The notes under the pieces are model-generated. The model worked only from the letters and a program-made list of their open reading frames with translations. It searched no databases and was not told the DNA's origin. DNA of 64,000 nucleotides, taken from NCBI RefSeq assembly GCF_023168405.1, contig NZ_AP025285.1, forward strand, positions 496,001-560,000, in the 5' to 3' direction. Of the stretch, positions 1-7,032 are shown one piece after another; positions within the stretch are counted from its first letter, which is position 1; the number at the start of each line of letters is the position of its first letter. Origin of the DNA: Leptogranulimonas caecicola (lineage in GTDB: Bacteria; Actinomycetota; Coriobacteriia; Coriobacteriales; Atopobiaceae). Position numbers and translations under genes: made by a program.

Positions 1-248
1 GCCAGGCCTGCCGCAGTGGCGGTATTGCAGGCGATGACCAGCAGTTTTACGTTCTGGCGCTCGAACCAGCGCGAGAGCTGCCCCACGAACTGCCGAACCT
101 CTTTTTGGGAGCGCTCGCCGTAGGGGCACCGAGCCGTATCGCCAAAGTACACGATGGATTCCTGCGGAAGCTCCGTGGCAATGGCGCGGGCCACCGTGAG
201 CCCACCCAATCCCGAATCAAACACTCCAATAGGACGATCGCTTGCCAT
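1..248 (-). CDS. murI: Glutamate racemase, N-terminal part (runs off window)
   Basis: Interconverts L- and D-glutamate to supply D-Glu for peptidoglycan. The reverse-strand translation opens MASDRPIGVFDSGLGGL, the family's DSGxGGL motif, followed by YFGDTARCPYG (residues 34-44) and VIACNTATA with the first catalytic Cys at residue 74. The frame stays open to the left edge, so about 82 of a usual 260-270 residues are present. The ATG at 248 has a purine-rich GGAGAGAGGCGG stretch ahead of it. It is divergent from rdgB, a frequent neighbour of murI. No alternative family fits. Confidence 0.93.
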   Translation of the reverse strand, partial: MASDRPIGVFDSGLGGLTVARAIATELPQESIVYFGDTARCPYGERSQKEVRQFVGQLSRWFERQNVKLLVIACNTATAAGL

Positions 249-350
249 GTCCGCCTCTCTCCACAGTATCAGGACCCCTATGGTGGCATAGTGACGTGTG
301 GGCTCCGTGGACGGGCAGAGCTCGACGCTTCCCAGCTGCCCGTGTCGGCG

Positions 351-377
351 TTTCTCGGTACCCTTAATGCCGAGAAG
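351..377. repeat. Inverted pair of TTTCTCGG elements, murI/rdgB intergenic
   Basis: TTTCTCGGT at 351-359 faces GCCGAGAAG at 369-377 across 9 bases. A third copy, GCCGAGAAG, lies at 426-434, just before the rdgB ribosome binding site. The same core recurs in other intergenic regions of this window. It could be an operator for the divergent pair or an RNA hairpin; the function is unknown. Confidence 0.6.
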
Positions 378-465
378 TCCGCACGCCTCACCCTGTTCTT
401 TTGGCGCGCTTCTCACACCTTCCCTGCCGAGAAGACCGCGCCCTCTCACCTAGAAAGGATTCCCT

Positions 466-1062
466 ATGCCCGAGACCATCGTGGTTGCCACCGGCAATCC
501 TCACAAAGTATCAGAGATAGAAGCGATTTTGGCCCCCGTCATGCCTGAGGTGGAGTTCAAGGCCTTAGGGGAGCTGGGGGAGTTCGACGAGCCGGAAGAA
601 GACGGCGACACCTTCTTGGCCAATGCGCTCATCAAAGCCCGGGCGGCAGCGGAGGCTACGGGCTTGCGTGCGGTGGCAGACGATTCGGGCCTGGTAGTGG
701 ATGCGCTGGATGGGGCGCCAGGAATTCATTCGGCCAGGTGGTGCGGCCATCATGGCGACGACGCGGCCAACAACGCCAAGCTGGCCCGTGAGATGGCAGA
801 TGTGCCTGAGCCTGAGCGCACTGCCCGCTTCCATTCCTGCGTGGTGCTGGTCGATCCCGCCGACGGCTCTTATCTGGCTGGCGAGGGCGATTGCGAAGGC
901 GCCATTGGCTATGAGGGGGTAGGGGAGCACGGCTTTGGCTACGACCCTTACTTCTTGCCTGAGGCCACGCCGGGGCTCACCATGGCCCAGCTCACCCCTG
1001 AGCAAAAGAATGCCATCTCCCACCGGTTCAAGGCGCTGCAGGCGCTGGCCGCCCAGCTCTAA
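466..1062 (+). CDS. rdgB: XTP/dITP diphosphatase (RdgB/HAM1 family)
   Basis: Hydrolyses non-canonical purine nucleoside triphosphates such as dITP and XTP to monophosphates, keeping them out of DNA and RNA. The 198-residue protein has the family's usual length. It shows the N-terminal substrate motif ATGNPHK (residues 8-14), the metal/base site ADDSGL followed by GAPGIHSAR, then GFGYDP and a C-terminal SHR. The start ATG follows AGAAAGGA at a normal distance. It is transcribed away from murI; these two cell-maintenance genes are commonly linked. Confidence 0.95.
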   Translation: MPETIVVATGNPHKVSEIEAILAPVMPEVEFKALGELGEFDEPEEDGDTFLANALIKARAAAEATGLRAVADDSGLVVDALDGAPGIHSARWCGHHGDDAANNAKLAREMADVPEPERTARFHSCVVLVDPADGSYLAGEGDCEGAIGYEGVGEHGFGYDPYFLPEATPGLTMAQLTPEQKNAISHRFKALQALAAQL

Positions 1063-1264
1063 GGGGTGGGATCGAGGGCTCGCGCCATCTTAAAATCCTT
1101 GCGCATGCCTGGCGACCTATGCGCATCTCCTGGGTCACTGGGTGCCTTAAAGCCGGTATACCTTTGTCCATTTGTCGATTGCGACAGGCGCGGCGCGGGC
1201 CGTAAGGATTACCGTGCCATACTGGCGACTAAGAGTCCTAGAGTGCGGCTGAACAGGAGAAGCC

Positions 1265-2002
1265 ATGAAGATCATTCGTGTGAAAGACTATGCGGACATG
1301 AGCCGCAAGACGGCCAACATCATCTCTGCCCAGGTCATTCTCAAGCCCGATTGCGTGCTGGGCTTGGCAACCGGCACCACCCCCATCGGCGCCTATCAGC
1401 AGCTTATCGACTGGTACAAGAAGGGTGATGTGGACTTCTCCGAGGTGTCCACCTACAACCTGGACGAGTATCGCGGCCTTACCGGCGACGATCCCCAGAG
1501 CTACCGCTACTTCATGAATCATCAGTTCTTTGATCACATCAACATCGACAAGGCCAATACCCACGTGCCCGACGGCTCCAACATGGACGCTGCCGAGGCC
1601 TGCGCAGACTACGACTCCATGGTCAAGGCCGCCGGCTATGTGGACTTGCAGCTCCTGGGCATCGGCCGCAACGGCCACATTGGCTTCAACGAGCCTGCAG
1701 AGGCCTTTTCCAAGGGCACCCAGTGTGTGGATCTCACCCCTTCCACCATCGAGGCCAACTCCCGTCTCTTCGAGAAAGAGGAAGACGTGCCTCGCCAGGC
1801 CTACACCATGGGCGTGCAGACCATCATGAACGCCCGCATGATCGTGGTGGCTGCCACCGGCGCCGACAAGGCTCAGGCAGTCTATGACATGATCTACGGC
1901 GCCGTGACCCCCCAGTGCCCCGCCTCCATCCTGCAGCTCCACACCAACTGCGTGGTCGTGGCAGACGACGAGGCCCTGTCCCTCTGCCCCCAGGAGGACT
2001 AA
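1265..2002 (+). CDS. nagB: Glucosamine-6-phosphate deaminase
   Basis: Converts glucosamine-6-phosphate to fructose-6-phosphate and ammonia in amino-sugar catabolism in the cytoplasm. The 245-residue product shows the phosphate-binding GLATGTTPIG near residue 38, NLDEYRGL with the catalytic Asp, and LGIGRNGHIGFNEP with the ring-opening His. The start ATG follows ACAGGAGAAGCC. No nagA or nag regulator is adjacent, so it appears monocistronic. It ends just before a very strong hairpin terminator. Confidence 0.95.
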   Translation: MKIIRVKDYADMSRKTANIISAQVILKPDCVLGLATGTTPIGAYQQLIDWYKKGDVDFSEVSTYNLDEYRGLTGDDPQSYRYFMNHQFFDHINIDKANTHVPDGSNMDAAEACADYDSMVKAAGYVDLQLLGIGRNGHIGFNEPAEAFSKGTQCVDLTPSTIEANSRLFEKEEDVPRQAYTMGVQTIMNARMIVVAATGADKAQAVYDMIYGAVTPQCPASILQLHTNCVVVADDEALSLCPQED

Positions 2003-2053
2003 GGCTTCGTCCTTCTAGGAAGGATGAGGCTGATCGAAAACCTGATAAATAGA

Positions 2054-2103
2054 GCGCTAATGAAAAAGTCGCATTCGAAAGGATGCGACTTTTTCATTAG
2101 CGC
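2054..2103. terminator. Perfect 21-bp hairpin terminator after nagB
   Basis: Arms 2054-2074 and 2083-2103 are exact reverse complements around an 8-base loop. The right arm carries an internal run of five T and the left arm a run of five A, so the hairpin can terminate from either side. The stem is unusually long and has no mismatch. Confidence 0.85.
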
Positions 2104-2137
2104 CATAAGAGGCTTATAGGACAAAAAGTGTGCTGTG

Positions 2138-2171
2138 AATTGGGACGTTGACACAGGTCAACGTCCCAATT
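2138..2171. terminator. Second perfect hairpin, possible reverse-strand terminator
   Basis: AATTGGGACGTTGAC at 2138-2152 pairs exactly with 2157-2171 around the loop ACAG. It lies 35 bases beyond the first hairpin and just past the stop of the small reverse-strand frame ending at 2186. It could terminate that frame or be an operator-like palindrome. No long T run follows on the forward strand. Confidence 0.5.
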
Positions 2172-2185
2172 TCTAGCTATCTATT

Positions 2186-2377
2186 CTAAGAGGCTGGTTT
2201 GATTTCGAAGCACATTTGTTTATCTGAACCCCAGACTCTATTTCTAAGAGTCGCTCGGCTCTCTCCGCAAGTGTTACAGACTGTTGACTTTACTATATGC
2301 CCTTGGTTGTAATCGCTGATACGGTCATGGAACCTGACTGCAAATATTGAAAAGCCTGCGCTTTTCAAACCCAGCAA
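2186..2377 (-). CDS. Possible small hypothetical protein with CxxC motif
   Basis: This is a 63-residue open frame in the AT-richer stretch between nagB and the peptidase gene. It contains VCNTCGESR, a CxxC that could be half of a zinc site, and a later single Cys. The only start in frame at the 5' end is TTG, and no good ribosome binding site is visible. It may be a gene remnant or a chance frame. I recognise no family. The base composition differs from its neighbours, which would suit acquired or decaying DNA. Confidence 0.2.
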   Translation of the reverse strand: MLGLKSAGFSIFAVRFHDRISDYNQGHIVKSTVCNTCGESRATLRNRVWGSDKQMCFEIKPAS

Positions 2378-2543
2378 TAGAAAAACTCGCCTAGTGTTAC
2401 CGATTAAATATTAGGCCTACATTACTTGGGGCAAGAGTCTTTTGGCACTGTTTCCTCTGAGTTGAGCCCTGTGGTGGGATATGCCCCACCCCTCCTTTTC
2501 GTATCTCAGGGTAAGGAAGCTGCATCAGCTCAGGAGGCGCGGG

Positions 2544-2552
2544 TTTCTCGGC
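2544..2552 (+). repeat. TTTCTCGGC element, 3' of pepQ
   Basis: An exact copy of the 9-base core found in several intergenic regions here, preceded by GCGGG. It sits 7 bases beyond the pepQ stop codon. It is a single copy without an inverted partner nearby. Confidence 0.5.
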
Positions 2553-2558
2553 AAGGCA

Positions 2559-3638
2559 TTACGCCTTGATGCACTCCAAGTCTTTGGGATAGTGGTTGAG
2601 CACCTGGCAGCCGTCCTGGGTGACGATGACCAGGTCCTCGATGCGCACGCCAAAGCGGCCGGGCAGGTAGATGCCGGGCTCGATGGAGAAGCACATGCCG
2701 GGCTCGACGGGATCGTTGTGGGCGCTGGAGACGTCGCCGGGCTCGTGGACCTCCAGGCCAATGGAGTGGCCCAGGCGATGGGTGAAGTAGGGGCCGTAGC
2801 CTGCGTCTTCGATGACCTGGCGGGCAGCGGCGTCGATCTGGGCGAAGGTGACGCCGGGGGCAACCATGGCCTCGGCGGCGCGGTTGGCGGCCACCACGGT
2901 GGCGTGAACGCGCTCGAACTCCTCTGAGGGCTCGCCAAAGAAGAAGGTGCGGGTCATATCGGCGCAGTAGTCGTTGGCGGCACAGCCCACGTCAAAGAGC
3001 ACGCACTGGCCGCGGGTAAGCTTGGTGTCGTCGGGCTCGTGGTGAGGGTCTGCCGCGTTGGCGCCAAAGGAGACGATGGGAGCAAAGGAGTTGCCCCAGG
3101 CACCTAGGCGACGATACTCGGCCTCAAGGCCCTCTGCGATCTGGCGCTCGGTGACGCCCTCGCGAATTTGGGACTCGAGCCATGCCATACCCTGGTCGTT
3201 GATGGCCGAGGCTTCTGCCATAGCTTGCTGCTCGGTGGGATCCTTGTGGGCGCGGGCGTCGTCTACCGCGCTTGAAGCCAGACGATAGGCGCTGGCGGCC
3301 TGGGCGTCCATGAGGGGGAGCAGCCAGCGGGCCTCAAGGCCGCGGTCGATGCCCAGTGGGGCATCGTGGATGCAGAGCTGGGCCAAAGCGTCGATGGGAT
3401 CGTCGGTGTCATCCAGGGTGATGATGGAGTCCACATAGTCCGACGGGTCGGGGAAGAGCTTGTTCACAAAGATTGTTGGCTCGTTATCTGCGGCTACATA
3501 GAGAGCCTGGAAGCGCTCCATGGGATCATTCTTGTAACCGGTGAGGTAGGCGATGGAGACGGGGTCCACAATGACCATCTGGTCGAGGTCCATAAGGCGC
3601 AAATTGCTTCGTACCTGCTGAAGGCGCTGTTCATTCAT
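2559..3638 (-). CDS. pepQ: Xaa-Pro aminopeptidase/dipeptidase, M24 family
   Basis: Cytoplasmic metallopeptidase that cleaves peptides at Xaa-Pro bonds. The N-terminal creatinase-like domain (residues 1 to about 130) is followed by a pita-bread M24 catalytic domain. Metal ligands appear in order: Asp in VLFDVGC, Asp in CADMTRTFF, His in HRLGHSIGLEVHE, Glu in FSIEPGIY and Glu in VRIEDLVIV. I start it at the ATG at 3638 (MNEQRLQQV), which follows AGAGAAGGTTAC, giving 359 residues. A longer frame upstream lacks a site. PepQ and PepP cannot be told apart with certainty. It is divergent from veg. Confidence 0.88.
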   Translation of the reverse strand: MNEQRLQQVRSNLRLMDLDQMVIVDPVSIAYLTGYKNDPMERFQALYVAADNEPTIFVNKLFPDPSDYVDSIITLDDTDDPIDALAQLCIHDAPLGIDRGLEARWLLPLMDAQAASAYRLASSAVDDARAHKDPTEQQAMAEASAINDQGMAWLESQIREGVTERQIAEGLEAEYRRLGAWGNSFAPIVSFGANAADPHHEPDDTKLTRGQCVLFDVGCAANDYCADMTRTFFFGEPSEEFERVHATVVAANRAAEAMVAPGVTFAQIDAAARQVIEDAGYGPYFTHRLGHSIGLEVHEPGDVSSAHNDPVEPGMCFSIEPGIYLPGRFGVRIEDLVIVTQDGCQVLNHYPKDLECIKA

Positions 3639-3858
3639 AGATGTAACCTTCTCTCGATAGGTGAGGTGCAAGAGCTGCAACGAAGGTTTATTGCCCCTCA
3701 GGCCTTAGGATATGCGTGGTCGGTGGAGTACTTTCTCCTTTTGGCGCAAAGAGTTAGTATAGATCCTTGCTAATCATCATTGGCCGCAATATGGCCTTTT
3801 GGTGCCCAGCGGTTTTGAGGCGCCTGCGAAGGGCCGGGCCTAAGTTTGGAGTGAAGGC

Positions 3859-4161
3859 ATGGAGAACGAAATTCCGTCCGTAAACCGCGTAGACCAGATT
3901 CATAAGTCTCTGGCTCATCTCACGGGTTCCCGCATCAAGGTGCGCGCCAACATGGGCCGCTCCCGCATTGTCGAGCGCACGGGCACCTTGGTCTCCGCTC
4001 ATCCGTCGCTGTTTATGGTCGAGGTAGAGGAGCGTCGCGGCCGCAAGGCCCGCCAGAGCTACCAGTATGTGGATGTGCTTACCGGCACCGTGGAGCTTTT
4101 TGATACCGAGTCCGGCGATCCCCTCTTTGACTTTGTGGGCGAGCAGCAGGCGCAGGAGTAA
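3859..4161 (+). CDS. veg: Veg family protein
   Basis: Small conserved protein; in Bacillus subtilis, Veg influences biofilm-related regulation, but its biochemical role is unclear. The 100-residue product has the compact SH3-like fold expected for the family: a central MVEVEERRG strand region and basic GRKARQSYQY. It starts at the ATG after GTTTGGAGTGAAGGC. The veg-ispE order is the same as in Bacillus and supports the call. A possible TAGTAT -10 lies at 3755-3760. The C-terminus is about 14 residues longer than in Bacillus and acidic. Confidence 0.85.
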   Translation: MENEIPSVNRVDQIHKSLAHLTGSRIKVRANMGRSRIVERTGTLVSAHPSLFMVEVEERRGRKARQSYQYVDVLTGTVELFDTESGDPLFDFVGEQQAQE

Positions 4162-4236
4162 TTTACAAGCAGCAAGAACCATTGGGGCGGCTGTCAGGGG
4201 ATACCCTTGGAGCCGCCCTCGCGCAATGGAGGGGCT

Positions 4237-5142
4237 ATGGCTATCCAGCGTATCGTGGTGCAGGCACCGGCTAAGATCAATCTTTATCTGGGAGTGAGCT
4301 TGCAGCGCACGCTTGTGGGATACCATCGCCTCTCCACTCTTATGGGCACGGTAGGTCTTTATGACCAAGTGACCCTTGAGCCCTCAGACCGGCTTTCCTT
4401 GATCTGCCGACCCTCGGTGCGCACCTCTATGGAGAACAATACGGCCTCCATGGCTGCCCTCTTTTTTGCCGAGGCCCTGGATCGCCCCGCAGATGTGGCC
4501 ATCACCCTCGACAAGACCATTCCCGCCCAAGCCGGCCTAGGCGGCGGCTCTGCCGACGCTGCCGCCGTCTTGTTGGGCCTTTGTGCTGCCTGGGGCATCG
4601 ATCCTTTCGACCCTCTGGTCCACGGAGTGGCAGCCTCCGTTGGCGCCGACGTCCCCTTCTTCTTGACCGGCGGCCTTGCGCTAATGGGCGGTGCAGGCGA
4701 CCAGCTTGAGGAGACCTTCTCGGCAGTGCCGTTCCATGCGGTCCTGGTGCGCCCTGGGGGAGTGGGCGTGAGCACGCCCCGAGCCTATGAGGCCTTTGAC
4801 GCCCATCCAGAGCCGGCTGCCCCGCTGGAGCCCCTGGTGGACGCCGTCGCTGCTGCCAATGTAGATGCCATGGCCGCAGCCTGTGCCAACAACTTGGAGC
4901 CCGCTGCCTTCGAGCTTTTGCCTGCGACCCGTCAGGTGGCGCAGTTTTTATCGGCCCAGCCAGGAGTGTTAAACGCCCTGGTCACAGGCTCGGGGAGCTG
5001 CGTGTTTGGGCTTTGCCGCGACGCTGGCGCCGCCGACGTCGCAGCCACCGAGGCCGCCCGTCTTGGCTGGTGGTCCAGGGCCGTGTCTTCCACCCCTTAT
5101 GGCTGCCGCATCGTCGAGGACGGCTGGCGCGCCCTGCCGTAG
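4237..5142 (+). CDS. ispE: 4-diphosphocytidyl-2-C-methyl-D-erythritol kinase
   Basis: Phosphorylates CDP-methylerythritol, the fourth step of the MEP isoprenoid pathway. The 301-residue GHMP kinase starts MAIQRIVVQAPAKINLYLGV and carries the ATP-binding loop QAGLGGGSADAAA near residue 95 and a C-terminal GSGSCVFGL motif. I choose the ATG at 4237 because GGAGG precedes it directly; an in-frame upstream codon at 4207 lacks a site. ispD and ispF, two more steps of the pathway, lie at 25.5-26.8 kb. Confidence 0.95.
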   Translation: MAIQRIVVQAPAKINLYLGVSLQRTLVGYHRLSTLMGTVGLYDQVTLEPSDRLSLICRPSVRTSMENNTASMAALFFAEALDRPADVAITLDKTIPAQAGLGGGSADAAAVLLGLCAAWGIDPFDPLVHGVAASVGADVPFFLTGGLALMGGAGDQLEETFSAVPFHAVLVRPGGVGVSTPRAYEAFDAHPEPAAPLEPLVDAVAAANVDAMAAACANNLEPAAFELLPATRQVAQFLSAQPGVLNALVTGSGSCVFGLCRDAGAADVAATEAARLGWWSRAVSSTPYGCRIVEDGWRALP

Positions 5143-5269
5143 GCATCGAGGCGTTTTGCTTCGCAGTCTCAAGTGGCGTGCGTGTCGGTTGTTCTGTCTG
5201 GTGAGTTTGCTCAGAAGCGCAAGTTTAGGCTGCGCGCGGGTCGCCGACGTGTTAGAATTTTCACCCGTT

Positions 5270-5346
5270 CGGGTTGTGGCTCAGCTTGGTAGAGCGCTGC
5301 GTTCGGGACGCAGAAGTCGCTGGTTCAAATCCAGTCAACCCGACCA
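5270..5346 (+). tRNA. tRNA-Pro (CGG)
   Basis: A 77-base cloverleaf with acceptor CGGGTTG (5270-5276) pairing CAACCCG (5336-5342), discriminator A and encoded CCA. The anticodon loop TTCGGGA sits in a CTGCG/CGCAG stem and reads CCG. The T arm contains GGTTCAAATCC. A TAGAAT box at 5253-5258 is a likely -10. Confidence 0.95.
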
Positions 5347-5355
5347 GTCAATGAC

Positions 5356-5390
5356 AGCCGGAGGCCCTGTAAGGTCTTCGGCTTTTTTAT
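5356..5390 (+). terminator. Intrinsic terminator after tRNA-Pro
   Basis: AGCCGGAG pairs with CTTCGGCT around a short loop, followed directly by TTTTTTATTCTT. It ends the tRNA-Pro transcript. Confidence 0.8.
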
Positions 5391-5429
5391 TCTTCGATAC
5401 GTGAAGGCTCCATGGGGAGCGCCTTACAG

Positions 5430-5438
5430 GCCGAGAAA
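5430..5438 (-). repeat. TTTCTCGGC element (reverse), upstream of addBA operon
   Basis: GCCGAGAAA here is an exact reverse copy of the recurring 9-base core, with AAGGG on its 5' side as read in the TTTCTCGGC orientation. It lies between the tRNA-Pro terminator and the 5581 operon. A separate palindrome GTACA-N6-TGTAC lies at 5483-5498. Confidence 0.5.
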
Positions 5439-5580
5439 CCCTTAGCTATTTGAGCTGCTAGAGCGCGGGTGTCCCGTAGTAAGTACAAACAAATGTACGG
5501 TAACAGGACTTGCTGAGAGATATATTGGCTATAGTGAGTGGTAATGAGGAGCGCGTTATCTTTGGGAGGGGGGTCGCGAT

Positions 5581-6927
5581 ATGACAGAAGCTGGTTATGA
5601 AAACGGTGCTCAAGAAGCATCTGCTCGCGATAGGTCCAAAAAACCGCTTCTACCTGCAAAAGACCCTCTATTTGCCAGTGCGGGCCCCTTTGGTGCTCGC
5701 CCCTGGACAATAAAACTATTGCTGGCCCCCAAAGCGCCTGTAGCGAGTCCGCTGGAGGTGGACTGGCCTCAAAACCTCGAAAAGTTTTTGATAGGGCAGC
5801 CAGAAGAAGCATCAGCTCGCACAACCACTGACTACGAAGTCCTTGAGAAGCGCGCGAGCGAGATCTCCCAATGGCTTTCAGAGCAGCTGAGCCGCACGCA
5901 AAAATCGCTGGCTTCTCAAAGACCGGGATCTGCCAAAGAAGAGGAAGCTCAGGAGGCGGGCTCTTCTCGGCCAGAGCTGGAGTTCCAAAGCTTTGGGGAG
6001 GCGCTTGAAAGCGTCTCTGCCTCGTTTTATGGACAACAGACAGCTCAAGAGGAGGCTCTGCGAGAGGCAGTGCGCAAGGCTGTGGCTCAGGAGCGCCGTG
6101 CGGCTAAAGTGCGTGAAGATGCGGCGGTGGATGTTGCTCGACGCGAAGTGCGCCAAGAGCTTTTGGAACGCACGCGCATGGCAGAGGCTCAATATCGAGA
6201 AGCTCAGCAGGCTTTGCAACAGGCAGAAATCGCAGTGGCTGCAATGACAGAAGAGCTAGAGCAGCTGCGAGACGCCGGCGACCAGCTGGAGCAGGAGCGT
6301 GCGGCCAGAGAGGCTCAAGATCGAGCTCATGCCATTCAAATTTCTACTCTAGAAAATGAGGCGAGAAGGCTCAGGGCGTCGTTGGCTCAGGCGGGTCAAG
6401 AAGACGAGGTGGACATAACTCCGGTGGCAGGGCCTCTGGACGTGATTCGTACGCTGCCCACCAACCTCGAAGAGTGTGTGCGGCTGTTTGCGGGGCTTCA
6501 AGACCGGGTGGAGTTTCTTGAGAGCGCCTATGAGTCTGCTCGCAATTATCGCGGAGGCGATTTGGACCGCTATTGGAGAAGCCTCTTGTCTCTGCACGAT
6601 GTGCTCTGGCCTCTGCGTGCCACCAATCGCGAGTACGGTGTCGATGTGGCACGGGAGTTTCGCAATAAGAGCGGGTTTGAGTACGCCGCCAATGAGTCTC
6701 AAGAGACGCTGGCCATCGAGGAATGCAGGCGGGCGCGCACCTTTAGGTACCAGGGCAAAGACCAGCTTATGGTCAATCACATCAAGGTAGGCAACTCTGG
6801 CAACATTCAAGAGGGTGCCATGCGCATCTATCTTCTTTACGATGCAGATCGTAAAAAGATTATTGTGGGACATATCGGCAAGCATCTACCTACCAAAACG
6901 GTGCCTGGATCGCTGGGGCGCAGGTAG
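5581..6927 (+). CDS. Unrecognised coiled-coil protein with conserved-looking C-terminal domain
   Basis: Unknown function. The 448 residues fall into a Pro/Ala-rich, probably disordered N-terminus (about 1-75), a linker, a long highly charged coiled coil rich in Glu, Gln, Arg and Ala (about 140-280), and a globular C-terminal domain (about 295-448). The last part contains YWRSLLSLHDVLWPLR, FRNKSGFEYAANES, HIKVGNSG and RIYLLYDADRKK with IVGHIGKHLPT. I have seen this general pattern at the ends of actinobacterial coiled-coil proteins but cannot name it; the last strands vaguely recall RelE/HigB toxins, which is only a guess. It starts at an ATG after GGGAGGGGGGTCGCGAT. It precedes addB by 105 bases on the same strand, suggesting a role linked to DNA end processing. 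Confidence 0.75.
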   Translation: MTEAGYENGAQEASARDRSKKPLLPAKDPLFASAGPFGARPWTIKLLLAPKAPVASPLEVDWPQNLEKFLIGQPEEASARTTTDYEVLEKRASEISQWLSEQLSRTQKSLASQRPGSAKEEEAQEAGSSRPELEFQSFGEALESVSASFYGQQTAQEEALREAVRKAVAQERRAAKVREDAAVDVARREVRQELLERTRMAEAQYREAQQALQQAEIAVAAMTEELEQLRDAGDQLEQERAAREAQDRAHAIQISTLENEARRLRASLAQAGQEDEVDITPVAGPLDVIRTLPTNLEECVRLFAGLQDRVEFLESAYESARNYRGGDLDRYWRSLLSLHDVLWPLRATNREYGVDVAREFRNKSGFEYAANESQETLAIEECRRARTFRYQGKDQLMVNHIKVGNSGNIQEGAMRIYLLYDADRKKIIVGHIGKHLPTKTVPGSLGRR

Positions 6928-7032
6928 CTATCGAGAGTTTTGAGATTTCACGCGTCAGGATTGTTAAGGCTTAGGCTCAGGCAATCTAGGGGCTGCAACG
7001 CAGGAAGTTCTTTATGGCTTGGGAGGACATTC

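Noticed and set aside
1063-1264. A nagB promoter
   Set aside because: TTGCGA near 1179 and several weak -10 candidates exist, but no pair had a convincing match and spacing.
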